A stretch of 64,000 bases of DNA from Owenia fusiformis (Eukaryota > Annelida > Polychaeta > Sabellida > Oweniidae), in NCBI GenBank assembly GCA_903813345.2, contig CAIIXF020000007.1:29065564-29129563 (forward strand), written 5' to 3'. A model generated the notes under the pieces. That model was given only the letters and a program-made list of their open reading frames with translations, searched no databases and was not told the DNA's origin. How positions within the stretch are numbered: position 1 is the stretch's first letter; each line of letters begins with the position of its first letter. Positions 24,301 through 32,500 of the stretch are shown here, one piece after another. Position numbers and translations under genes: made by a program.

Positions 24301-26362
24301 CAGATCAAAGGCATACATTCAATGAAACATAATTGTTGTATTACATACCTTTATTTCCATGGCTATTTTTTATATTAATGACATCACACATCCATGTGCG
24401 AGTGGAATTTGGGAGAAATGAAACATGATGTCATAAGATTGGCACTAGTCATGGTAAAGATTTTGGCGGCTATGCAGGAATATATAGACAATATTCAGCT
24501 CCATTGACTTCCATACAAATGCTTCGATAGGTATGTAATACTTAGCCATTATGTCCGTATCATTGAATATATGCCTGAGGTCTGACGACCGAAGGCATAT
24601 ATTCAATGATACGGACATAATTGTTGTAGTACATTTTACATTACATTTCATGAATATAATATGTAGAAATGCGTGAAAAAAGACAAAAATGCTTTGTTTT
24701 CATGTTATATCAATTACGTCACACATCTGTGTGCGATTGGAACATGTAAGAAATGAAACGTGACGTCATACGATTGTCATGGTAAAAAGTTTGGCGGCTA
24801 TACAGGAATATATAGCCGTCCTTCAGCTCCATTGACTTCCATACAAATGCTTCGCTAGGTATGTAATACAAATCAGTATTGTTTGAGACAAGTTTTGATC
24901 ACTTACTATCTTTGATAGTGTGCTGATCTCAGCCAGTACCCAATCAGGACAATCCAAATCTCCACAGAAACGAAACCTCTGGAAAAATCATTTTTAGTAT
25001 GAATTAATTAATTCAAACATTATTTTGATAGCATAGTTGGAATTAGGGCCTAACTGCCTTTTCTGTATTAATTTTGATAATTATCTCACCCCTGTGCCAG
25101 GTGTACTGCACAGTGGCGATTTCCATTCATGATTACAGTAAAATTTTAATGTTTGGAACTACTTTGAATTTGAAAAATAAACAATCAAAGGACCATATTA
25201 AAACAGTATATGTAAAAATAGAAACATTTATCCATGTCCTAACTTTTGTATATTTTACTTTGTTTTGTAGTTTAGCTATCATATCTGTGGCCTCTTAATT
25301 ATATTTTGATGCTTCCTGCCATGTTATTTACGGAATAAACGAAATTAACATGGCTGAAACCCTATGGCGGATCCGGGGGGGGGGGGCCCATGGGGCCCGG
25401 GCCCCCCCCCCTAAGGTTGGCCCAAAAAAAAAAGAAGTTGGGCCCAAAAAAATTTTAGGCCAAAAAAGGCCTTAAGGCCCCAAAAAGTGGGCCTTTTGGT
25501 CATTATTGGGCCTTCTAAGGCCTTATTTTTTCAATTTGGGCCAAATTTGGAAGAAAATGGGCCTCAAATTTTCAAAATTTGGGCCCACTTTTTCGGTTTT
25601 AGGGGCCCAAAAATTTTTTCCGCGCAAGCGCGGAGGTTTTTTCTATATTCTCAAATTTGGGCCCCCCCCCTTGTTGGTTCCTGGATCCGCCACTGAAACC
25701 CCCTAAATTACAAAAGGCCACAGCTTTGCTGCACATTATACATAACTATCTGAAATATACAAAAGTTAGAACAAGTACATATGTTTCTTTTTTTTATATA
25801 CTGTTTCAATATAGTAATTTGATTGCTTATTTTTTAAATTCAAAGTGGTTCCAAACATTTAAAATTTTACTGTAGGTCATTCTGGTTCCATTGATGCCAC
25901 CATTTTTCTGAATAGGCCCTTCTGATAGGCACCAGAAAGAGATATGGTTGTAATGACCCTTGATAGCGAATCTCTACAGCTGAGCTGTAGTGGCTATCCC
26001 GCCCCATGGCTCGAGCAGTAGACTCTGGAGCGAGTGTGCCAACGTGTCGTTACATTATGATGCATTAAACGGAGGTTGGTCGGAAGAACACACACAAAGA
26101 TGATGGCTCTAAATGATTGAAAAATCCGTCCCACATTTAGGGGGGAAAAATTTTGCAATGAAATTCTGACAGGCAAGTGAGAAATCTGTGCAGTGTTCAG
26201 TTGAGATTCATGTGAATGTGCACATCTATGGTACGGTCGAAAATATTGTATATGGGATTAACTAATACTTATTGATATAATAACCTTCGGAACTTGTAGA
26301 CTTCATCACAGATGAGTCTAAATCGTTGTAAATAAATTATTTTGAGTTTTTCCACCTACCAT
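6695..26362 (-). CDS. COMMD4: COMM domain-containing protein 4
   Basis: Eight coding exons on the minus strand, in order: 26360-26362 (ATG only), 24907-24978, 23979-24044, 23520-23559, 22938-23057, 9196-9338, 7351-7465, 6695-6735. They total 600 nt, giving 199 residues plus TAA, the same length as I recall for human COMMD4. Every junction has GT/AG and the phases join. The N-terminus [13 protein letters not shown], the KLTADAKF block, the [18 protein letters not shown] block and the C-terminal COMM domain ([14 protein letters not shown] to [14 protein letters not shown]) match the family closely. COMMD proteins assemble into the Commander complex, which works with Retriever in endosomal cargo recycling and can modulate cullin ligases and NF-kB. 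Intron 5 (9339-22937) is swollen by an L1-like insertion. The gene shares a short promoter interval with UBR3. Confidence 0.95.
7189..7275. mobile_element. Mariner-like MITE
   Basis: A short element with TA at both ends and inverted termini: left TACAGAGTGTCCACAAAGTC, right ending GGACACCCTGTA. The reverse complement of the right end reads TACAGGGTGTCC, typical of Tc1/mariner termini. It lies in COMMD4 intron 7. Confidence 0.65.
7470..8420. other. COMMD4 intron 6, no recognisable feature
   Basis: Intronic AT-rich DNA in which I find no exon or bounded repeat. Confidence 0.45.
8421..8612. mobile_element. Palindromic MITE
   Basis: About 190 bp folding on itself: left arm ACTTGTATTCGCCAATGCAA with TTTCAGCTGTC; right arm GACAGCTGAAAGTTGCATTC followed by GACAAGT. 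The arms are imperfect but extend through the ATTTTATG core. Non-coding; probably a non-autonomous DNA transposon. Confidence 0.65.
8685..9123. mobile_element. MITE family M1, copy 1
   Basis: About 440 bp with terminal inverted repeats: left ATTACCCAAATGCGAGTAGA, right TCTACTCGCATCTGGGTTAT. It shares an internal ACCACCAGGTGGCT palindrome (with a CAGGTG E-box) and a GGTCTATGGGGAATCTC block with copies at 30283-30692 and 47972-48426. It contains no ORF. Confidence 0.8.
9340..10343. other. COMMD4 intron 5, left part
   Basis: Mostly featureless. A short stretch near 10035-10090 (CATGTAGATTTCAAATAT) resembles part of MITE family M1. The left target-site duplication of the L1-like insertion follows. 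Confidence 0.45.
10344..10359. repeat. Target-site duplication, left copy
   Basis: The 16-bp word GAAAAATTACCATCAC is repeated exactly at 19267-19282. It directly abuts the poly(T) run that is the poly(A) tail of the minus-strand element. Confidence 0.92.
10387..10809 (-). repeat. 3' UTR of the LINE with internal tandem duplication
   Basis: Two diverged copies of a roughly 200-bp unit, at about 10420-10570 and 10620-10760, share AACAGCTCATCTCCATGT and TTTACATCACAAT blocks. They lie between the ORF2 stop and the A tail. Confidence 0.75.
10810..14577 (-). CDS. LINE ORF2: endonuclease and reverse transcriptase
   Basis: An intact 1255-codon frame encodes the enzyme that nicks target DNA and reverse-transcribes the element RNA. 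An APE-type endonuclease fills about residues 1-240, with SYN (8-10), QET (38-40, Glu39), GGDFNAI (143-149), RLDYF (206-210) and SDHS (231-234), so all expected catalytic positions are present. The RT domain follows, with [36 protein letters not shown] and the catalytic FADD at about 704-707. A C-terminal C-x2-C...H...C knuckle (CDICNND to FYIECP) sits near residues 1134-1156. This layout is typical of the L1/Tx1 clade. There are no internal stops, so this copy could be catalytically active. Confidence 0.95.
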   Translation of the reverse strand: MNNLSIISYNVRGIRDYSKRQRIFHHLSDMTPAIVMLQETHSNENDLNMWKNNWGNEIIFSHGSNDSRGVAILLDKTINYTIHEKIQDKNGRYIILDISFDKDRILLINLYAPTQNYENQQKSLIDEIENHILNMNAENIIFGGDFNAIFNPRLDKMGGENDKVTTYVKKIETFMSTFDLTDIFRTAYPDLKRYTWRQKRPFRQSRLDYFLISTHLLNQFDDIKTLPGLLSDHSILRLQFSEVNKERGRGLWKFNNNLLNDLEFATKIRDCIAESKLKHGYLENKGLLWEMVKLDIRSTIISHSIYKSKIRKKTDNELKMKLSNLEIKINQDNVTEATKNDYFNTKLEIENLNKNETLASIVRSKTKWYENGEQNSKFFLSLEHRNYINKTIQKLQTDNGTIIHDPKEILKEEKRFYENLYTEKLNDEDLLNNIDNFVRGSNIPKLNENEKLSCEGLLTVEECAKSLKNMPNDKSPGTDGFTANFYKFFWINVKDLVVDSLNYAFESGELSISQKQGVITLIPKKDKIRLFLKNWRPITLLNTDYKIGTKSIANRIRKTLTSIINTDQSAYVTDRYIGENIRLIEDILEFTDQGNIPGLLLQIDFEKAFDSVNWKFIEKALTLFNFGGTLIKWVKTFYKNAQTCITNNGYQSTMFSPSRGVRQGCPLSAYLFIIVAEILAISIRQNNEIGGILLNNTEVKISMFADDTTFFMNSIASTERALQILRTFSEISGLKPNLQKTEGRWLGQFKTNPPQIVPKSLVSEIKINNESFYTLGVWFSHNIDERNDRNFSPKIKAIENLFKIWEWRNLSLIGKNVLIKALAISKLTYLASIILVPKHIINKVQNIINNFLWNKKPPLISSLTTIGKIEKGGIKSLHFESQIKALQIQWVKRLFQSRPCKWKQYFYSFFPNLQPEVIFQCKFPVETLARLPPFYFSIMETWRSLHNKEPYNKELALNEYIWNNDFIKINNRTVSYANWINKGILQIKDLVNNNEFLGFNDFSLKYNINAPFVTFYGLIHAIPHTWKQLIRNNPNNKKLKNEELQIKDHTINVNAIKTKTIYWYLLEDLFKEPTGKKFLTTKFNVSEEEWKHIFTLPFKTVREPRIQCFQYKLILNLTPNNNFLTQKKIKNSNLCDICNNDKIDDTIHFYIECPNSAKIWDDFKIFFNVDLTNKDIIIGKLDEENEDKTKAINFCILYTKSLIHKSRLIKTKITFIQIKEIIKYKIKDEQNIANLNDMQETFNKTWRWVIELLSQ
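14578..18433 (-). repeat. Repeat-rich spacer between ORF1 and ORF2
   Basis: About 3.86 kb separates the two ORFs, far more than the tens to hundreds of bases usual in L1-type elements. Most of it (about 15350-17640) is a degenerate tandem array with a period near 105-110 bp, roughly twenty copies. The plus-strand core reads like GCATGCTAAGTTTAAGTTTG, followed by a TTTATAATTTGCACC block and a TTATGTTGCATGC block. Short frames inside follow the repeat period and are not coding. The array either expanded inside the element or entered it later. Confidence 0.75.
18434..19266 (-). CDS. LINE ORF1 remnant: L1-type RNA-binding region plus NADAR-like domain
   Basis: The frame is open to TAA at 18434-18436. 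The apparent start (GTG ATG at 19282-19277) lies in the target-site duplication, so the true N-terminus is missing and the element part begins at [14 protein letters not shown]. Next come an RRM-like block ([15 protein letters not shown]) and an L1 ORF1p-like C-terminal block ([17 protein letters not shown], then [14 protein letters not shown]). The last 145 or so residues resemble the NADAR family (E. coli YbiA group): [41 protein letters not shown], and the terminal [20 protein letters not shown]. In active NADAR proteins the SxEHYxQAxK motif carries a catalytic Glu; here the aligned residue is Ala (GCC), and the WG before the GxG-type turn is also lost. This copy may therefore bind ligand without catalysis, or be decayed. 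Confidence 0.75.
19267..19282. repeat. Target-site duplication, right copy
   Basis: Exact copy of the 16-bp word at 10344-10359. It borders the 5' end of the minus-strand LINE. Confidence 0.92.
19665..19880. mobile_element. hAT-like MITE with CAGTG..CTCCCC ends
   Basis: The termini are inverted: CAGTGATCTCCCC on the left and GGGGAGAACACTG on the right. A related element with the same ends and the same CACCCAGTTGAAA/CACCCACCT-type blocks lies at 52891-53083. It lies in COMMD4 intron 5. Confidence 0.65.
20130..21050. repeat. Minisatellite, unit about 114 bp, eight copies
   Basis: Near-identical head-to-tail units begin around TTCAGTGTTGGTAGGTGTTC and contain AGGATGTGCGGAGGAAGGG. The internal copies are almost invariant, which indicates recent homogenisation; the end copies are diverged. 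It lies in COMMD4 intron 5. Confidence 0.92.
21111..21409. mobile_element. piggyBac-like MITE, copy 1
   Basis: TTAA at both ends (21111-21114 and 21406-21409) encloses inverted termini CCTCTTGA and TCAAGAGG. TTAA target duplication is the hallmark of piggyBac transposition. The same element, inverted, is at 33539-33833. It has no ORF, so it depended on a transposase elsewhere. Confidence 0.8.
21410..22465. other. COMMD4 intron 5, no clear feature
   Basis: AT-rich DNA. Fragments near 21440-21560 (AGTCACAGG, GTGACGGAGAAA) faintly echo the neighbouring piggyBac-like MITE. No exon found. Confidence 0.4.
22471..22676. mobile_element. MITE with CAGGCCCGTAGCCAGG ends, copy 1
   Basis: Perfect terminal inverted repeats CAGGCCCGTAGCCAGG and CCTGGCTACGGGCCTG flank G/C homopolymer-rich internal DNA. 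The 5-bp flanks CCTTT (22466-22470 and 22677-22681) are identical and look like a target-site duplication. A second copy at 30694-30836 also has a 5-bp duplication. Confidence 0.85.
22938..24978 (-). CDS. COMMD4: COMMD4 exons 2-5 (N-terminal HN domain)
   Basis: Exon 2 (24907-24978) encodes [20 protein letters not shown]. Exon 3 (23979-24044) encodes the [16 protein letters not shown] helix. Exon 4 (23520-23559, only 40 nt) encodes [13 protein letters not shown]. Exon 5 (22938-23057) encodes [18 protein letters not shown] and the [11 protein letters not shown] end. Junction phases are 0, 0, 0, 1 and 1. The residues form the helical N-terminal domain that precedes the COMM domain in this family. 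Confidence 0.93.
23089..23235. repeat. CTAGCTAGCTTAACA simple repeat cluster
   Basis: Irregular reiteration of AGCTAGCTTAACA and ACTAGCTACT words, about 30 bp upstream of the COMMD4 exon 5 acceptor in transcript orientation. Confidence 0.75.
24220..24870. repeat. Tandem pair of hairpin-bearing repeats in COMMD4 intron 2
   Basis: Two diverged units of about 310 bp (24220-24540 and 24541-24870) share TCCATTGACTTCCATACAAA and a TGGCGGCTAT block. Each starts with an inverted repeat. In the second (about 24543-24615) the arms are perfect over 28 bp around TTATGTCCGTATCATTGAAT and its complement. Probably a duplicated MITE-type element. Confidence 0.75.
25363..25693. mobile_element. hAT-like MITE with TGGCGGATCC ends
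   Basis: Inverted termini TATGGCGGATCC and GGATCCGCCAC are bounded by an exact 8-bp duplication TGAAACCC (25355-25362 and 25694-25701), the length expected of hAT insertions. The interior is made of repeated TTGGGCCC/GGCCC blocks with long C and G runs. The short frames inside are not genes. Confidence 0.85.
25702..26359. other. COMMD4 intron 1, no recognisable feature
   Basis: No additional exon or bounded repeat seen between the hAT-like MITE and the ATG-only exon 1. Confidence 0.45.
26360..26362 (-). CDS. COMMD4: COMMD4 exon 1: start codon only
   Basis: CCCGGAAGTATG is followed at once by the donor GTAGGT, so the first coding exon contributes only the initiator Met. Exon 2 begins in phase 0 with Arg-Phe-Arg-Phe, matching the family N-terminus MRFRF. 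This is the only ATG-plus-donor I found upstream that fits the phase. Confidence 0.8.
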
Positions 26363-26573
26363 ACTTCCGGGTTATCTAAATGCCAAACTAAAAATCAAAC
26401 GAAATCATAAACATTTCATCTCTTCCAAGTTATTCTCTTCATCCGATTTTAAAGTCTATATTTGGTTGCTATCATCAAATTAAAAATGATACAACAAATA
26501 AACAAGTGCATTTAAATCACATTTAATAAATTATAATTTTCGTTTTCTCATTTCCCTTCCTGCTTTCAAAAAG
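26363..26573. promoter_or_regulatory. Short shared promoter interval of COMMD4 and UBR3
   Basis: The two start codons point away from each other and are 211 bp apart, so both 5' UTRs and a core promoter must fit here. ACTTCCGGG (26363-26371; CCCGGAAGT on minus) is an ETS-type site touching the COMMD4 ATG. AAGATGGCGGC (26571-26581) is a YY1-type site over the UBR3 ATG. No TATA box at a suitable distance stands out. This fits the usual TATA-less bidirectional promoters of housekeeping genes. Confidence 0.7.
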
Positions 26574-29500
26574 ATGGCGGCGCAAAATTTGATGAAAAGA
26601 GGAAAGCGCAATGTAGCAACGTATATCAAGGCAGAATGTGCTCAGAAGAGCGGACAGCAGCAGCTGACGACACTCTTGGATTATCTTCTAGATCCCCAAA
26701 TGTCTTTGGATGACTTCGATAAGATAGATTGGTTGAAATCTTTAATTGCAGGAGGGTCAACTTTCGAGGAATTTGGAAAAACAGGTAAAAATGTCAACAC
26801 AAGTCGTCATGAATGTCAATATTACGGATTAGCTTGTCCTCATTTAGAATCATTCAGAAAATACTGGAGAATGACTTCCATTGCTAGATCCTAAGACGTC
26901 TCCTAGGTTTAGTACCCGTCATCATGGACTTCTAGTTTAATCATTTGAAGTCCATGCCGTGATTTATCGAGTTCCAGCACTAGATCTACATGTAAATTGT
27001 TCCGATCATGCTCCTCGTCTGTCCAAAAATTGATTTTTCCAACAGAGGTGATAATATTTGAACTCACCATTTTGTTGAAAGATGGTAGCTGCGTTAGACA
27101 TACAGTGCTGATATAAAATAATAAAGGGTGCGTTTTCAAACTAAACAGAGTGCTCCTACCAAAATGAATTTGCCTACATACCCCTTATTATCTCGTTCCA
27201 AGACTATCTCTACGTTCTAGTCTTGCGAACGTCTAATTCTTTTGTCTGTTCGATTACAACATGGGAGAATTTTCTACGCTTCTTACACTTAAGATACCTA
27301 TTTCAATAAATTCCTTGGTATTTTAGCATTCTTTTCGTGTAGTTGAATCCACAATTGTGTGGGTTTATTAGCAGAACGAAGAGGTTTTCGTTTTTGATAG
27401 CAATATTTGCGTGTAATATTAACTTATTTCAACCGTCAAATTCCTCCATTCAGTTCCCGGCATGCATCAGTCATAAGGGAAATCCCTGGGGAATTCCCCT
27501 TCCGACATTTTGAAAATTGCTGATATATTTCCGATGTAAAAACTAAAATCTCTTCGTTCTGCCGATAAACCCATACAATTGGCGATCTAACAACATAAAA
27601 AGAATTCTAAAATACTAAGGAATGTATTGAGGTAGGTCATTTAGGTGTGCAATGCGTAGTATTTTCTCCAACTTTGTAAAAACATTGACTGACGAATTAT
27701 ACGCGCGTACGACCACAATCTAAAGGGGTCGTAGGATGCGATAAACCCCTTAGACTCTTATCTGATAGAGAGAATCATGGGCTTTCAATCTAGTTGAAAG
27801 CCCATGATAGAATGCACAAATAAAACAAAAGTTTTGCTATTATAGGTGAAAACTTCTCTTAAAATTTTGAAATGATTTATATTTATACCTGTTAATTCTG
27901 ACATTGGTTCGCCATTTTGGCGGAAGTTACAATGAAACGCAGACTCCATGAAACAAAACAAAATCACTAGAAAAAACCATGGCACACATTGTGCAGCAAA
28001 GTATAAACCAATCAGATTATTAGATTATTTTGCGCATATGAATTATTTTCTTCTTGAGCACTTACCATAAAAGGTATCCACAATAAACAAACCTGGCAGA
28101 GACTACCCTTACTTCATTTTAGCGAAATTTCAGCCCAAATTGCATACGCTGGTATGAAGCCTTGGAGACACTCATTTTGGTAAATATGATTAATGGTGTA
28201 TACTTTTCTGCTGTTTGTGGAAGTTTGGGACATTAAACGTTAAAATTCAAGAAAATATGCCAATTATACGACTTATCAGTTATTTTGTATCAGCACTATA
28301 CCTTGTCTCCCATTCTGTTCTGGTGATGTCACATTCTTAGAATTGCTCTGCTCAACAGATTTAGAAAAAACAAGGGAGACATCTCCAGAATTTTGCTCAC
28401 TTTTATATGGTGAACTGACGAATGTTAGGCAGTGATTGGCCAACTTACATGTACTCTTAGTACCATTCTATAATTGTCATTCTCTGGTATCCAGCTAAGC
28501 TGAACTAACAAATCCACAGACACTGGAACAAGAGTTCATCCCCCTCCCACTCACTATGTATTAGGTAGAAAAAAAGACAGGCTCCTATCTCGGGAAATCT
28601 AAGCCTCTACTCTAATTGCTCATAGCTCCGTCACTGAGTAGTGTCATGCATTATATTTTGTCCCAATGCAAGGTTAAGACATTAAATCGTATTTATGGTA
28701 ACTGACACCAATTCTTTAATCAGCATAATTGTGCGAATAACATTGGAAATGTGACGAAAAAATGATCACTTTTGCAATCAAGACAAATCGACGTCATTTT
28801 ACAGCAACCTCGATATTATCCACGACGAGTTTCCCATTATTATCCCAACGAACGAAGTTCGGTAGGGATATAGTGAAGCCCTCCGTCCGTCAGTCAGTCC
28901 GTCTGTCCGTCTGTCCGTCCGTCTGTCCGTCCGGAAGATAACTCAAATATTAGTGTACGGATTTTCTTCATATTTAGTGGAAAGATGTATATTGGTGAAT
29001 AGTTTTACGCAAAAAAAAAATTTTTCAAGATGGCCGCCGCTTTAAAAATGACGGGACTTTTTCGCAAAAATCGTAAATTTTTCATTCTAAACCAAAGTCA
29101 TTAATATTATTGTTTGAAATTTTGGTAGTATATTTGCAACATCTATCTTTTTCACATATATTCCGTGTTTTTCATCCTGACCCCCAGGGGCCGTATATGG
29201 GGGGTCAGGAAAACAGAAATTTTCGCTTATTTTTAGATCTTTCTGAAGTATAGCTTTATTATACTCAAATTAAAGGCAATTAAGAGTAGATTGCAAATAT
29301 TGTATCTTTTTTCTGATTCGAGCCTCGTAAAATTCAAAATGGCCGTCTAATGTACGATTTCGCAATAATTTTTCGATCCCTTCAAAGTATGGCTATATTA
29401 TACTCAAATTGAAGGAATTTTGGATTAGATCACAATTATGGTATTATTTTTCAGATTTGTACCTCAGAAAATTCAAAATGGCTGCTTTGCAGGAATTCGC

Positions 29501-32500
29501 AATTCTAAAATCTAAATTTTTCAATTTTAACCAAAGTAATGAGTATAATTGATTGGAATTCGGTAATTGATATTTTGTTCGTTGGGATTTGCTACTCCGC
29601 AGAGTTGCCGATATCTAGTTTTAAGAATTGTTTTTTTATAATTATTACGATTACCAATCTCAATTCTACTATTTAGATATATCTGTGGTGATGCTATGAA
29701 CTTATTGTAGTAGTCTTGGTATATTTTGTATAGTACATCATCTAGTATTAGCTTTTTTTTGATTCCTAAAAAAGATCATCGTGATTTTCCCTCCAAAATT
29801 CACGTCCAAGAAAGGATCATTCGAGTAATCCGGTCATTATAAAATCAAAACTTTGTTGGTTTGTAGTTCAAAAAATTGAAAAAAACAAAAAATAAGTGTG
29901 AGAATGTTAAATTATGGACTGCAGAGACATCTTTCAAGTAAACAAGATGGCGATTGGATGTTGATTTGTCGTGACCGTGGGTGCTCGGTAAAAGTCAGCT
30001 GGACACAAACCCTAGAGATTGACAGCTATTAATAACCAGATTGTTTTGTCGATAAGATATTTATATATATAGAATTTTAGAGAAGATCATTGGACATATT
30101 GTAAGATTGAGTTATTAGAGAAGAGATTTGGATGTTTACTAAGTGAGCCTGTATTTTTTTACATTATAAAGTGACTGGGGGGGGGGGTTAAATCTCCCTG
30201 GGCCTGTGATCAAATCGGAAACCAGTGACTGACTCCTTCATTTGTTAAAAAAATCACTAGATTTGTCAACTGACCAATCACAATTACCCAGATGTGAGTA
30301 GGTAGTTACCGGTTTCACCACCAGGTGGCTATTTCGATGGGAATAACATGGCAGGTTTATAGAGTTCCTTAACATTGAATATTCATCAGTTTTAAGTGGT
30401 TCATTTTTCATATTACTCCTAGCTTTCTACATTAATATTATCTGTTCAATACAAGACAAGATATTTCACTTTTTATAACATTTATATATTGTAACATTGG
30501 GTCTATAGGGAATCTCTCCGACAAGTCACATTTTCAAAGATAATTGAATTTCCAATGTTGATAAACCCTTTTTAAAAGCATCGAGATCCAATTTTACATG
30601 TAGATTTCAAATATGACTTCAGTTTGACTGAATTTTTAAACATTTTTTAATGACCTTAATCAAGATTAAATCTACTTGCATCTAGTCTATTGTCAGGCCC
30701 GTAGCCAGGGGGGTTCGCAGGCCAAAAATTCTTTCAAAATCATGCAGTTTTTCACCATTTTGAGCACTTTTCAAGTAATTTTAGCCATATTTGGGCCAAA
30801 ACCCCCCCCCCTTGGCAAATCCTGGCTACGGACCTGATTGTTGTTAATTTCTGGAAATTTTGAATCAAGATCAAAATCCAGATAATGACCAGATATTCAC
30901 AAGTTTGTAAGAAAAATGTTTTAATATACATATCTCAATCTTCGTTGATAAACTGTCTGCAACTCACCGAAATGATAAGATCAATGTATCACTTTTTTTC
31001 AGTTCGGATGTATGACAATGCTACAACTTGTGGTTTAGTATGGACCTCCAACTTTGTGGCCTATAGATGTCGCACCTGTGGCATCTCACCATGCATGTCT
31101 TTGTGTGCCGACTGTTTCCAGGCAGGAGACCACGAGGGGCATGATTTCAACATGTTTCGGAGCCAAGCAGGAGGGGCATGTGATTGTGGAGATGTAGGTG
31201 TCATGAATGCAAATGGGTATGCACAGTACATTAGCTCTATATTGCATATTTTGTGGTTAAAGTAATGTTTCATTGTCCGCTTAATGTTAAACTTTTTTTT
31301 TATCACACTACTGGTGCTGCCCACTTGTTTGTCATCATGATTCCAGAAAAACTTTTCAAATCCATTCACTTGTTAGAAGTGCTATATGTAGAGCAGATTG
31401 GATCTGGTTTTACATAATATTATTGTCTTGTAAACCAGTAAAACTGCATTCTCGTAGATCCTACAGGTTTTCTTTGACTGATAAACTTTTGAACAGCTAC
31501 TATAGCTTGTTGATAATTACAAAAATATATTTCGAAGGCAACTACATGTATAATCCCTCAGGCCTATCTTTATTTTCCATACTATCATGTAAATCAATAT
31601 CAGATCACAAATAGGAGGTTTGTCGGTTTTTGCAAGAAAGAGTATGGTGTTGGGTAGTTCAGAAGCTTCTGAGCAATACTAGATCAAGTCATACATTAAC
31701 TACAGTTTATTATTTTTCATCATATTCCAGATTCTGTTCCCGTCATGGGCCCCACCATACACCCAGAAATGTTGTAGTTCCCCCTGATCTACTGTTGGTA
31801 GCTGAAGCTATGATGCCCAGGTTATTACTGAGGCTTGTTCAACATCTCAGAGATCACGCAAAGCCAGGTATTTTTTGAAATACATCTGTCACTAATGCCG
31901 TGATTTTATCCTCATAGTATTTTATTACAGATAAGTTATAAAAAGTACATATAGCTGGTATATATGTCTAAAGTGATGGATAGGCATACAGAGTCACTGG
32001 GGTGTGTGTATTAGATCAGAAGTTTCATATGTTTATGCATATGTAATAAGTATTTAAATCTCACAATTTCCAGATATGTTGGACACATACTTGGTTGCTA
32101 TGCAGGAGATAGAACTCTATCTGGGTTTCCTTGGTAGCCTTGTTGATATGGGAGCAGCCATGAGGACAATAATAACACTGGCCTTTACAAACCCAAACAC
32201 ATACAAGAGCCTTGCTTTCACAACAGGTAAAGATATTGAAACTACAAATATAGTTTCGTCCGTCCGTTTGTCAGTGTGTCTGGCCGCTTAATTTCAAAAT
32301 GGCGGTCATTTTTCGTAAAAATATGTAATCTTTGATAACTTAAATACCAGTGAACGGATTTGGTTCAAATTTTATATGATGATGCTTAGGGACACAGTAG
32401 TTATGTTCGCACAAAAAGAGAATTTCAAAATGGCGACAATTTTTCGTAAAAAACGTTATCTTTGATAACTCAAATACCAGTGAACAGATTTGGTTGAAAT

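Noticed and set aside
25487-25875. Short plus-strand frames rich in Gly-Pro and Phe
   Set aside because: They come from TTGGGCCC blocks inside the hAT-like MITE.
27896-27985. Minus-strand peptide [18 protein letters not shown] followed by a possible donor, like a signal-peptide exon
   Set aside because: I could not find a downstream exon in phase, so a nested gene in UBR3 intron 1 is not supported.
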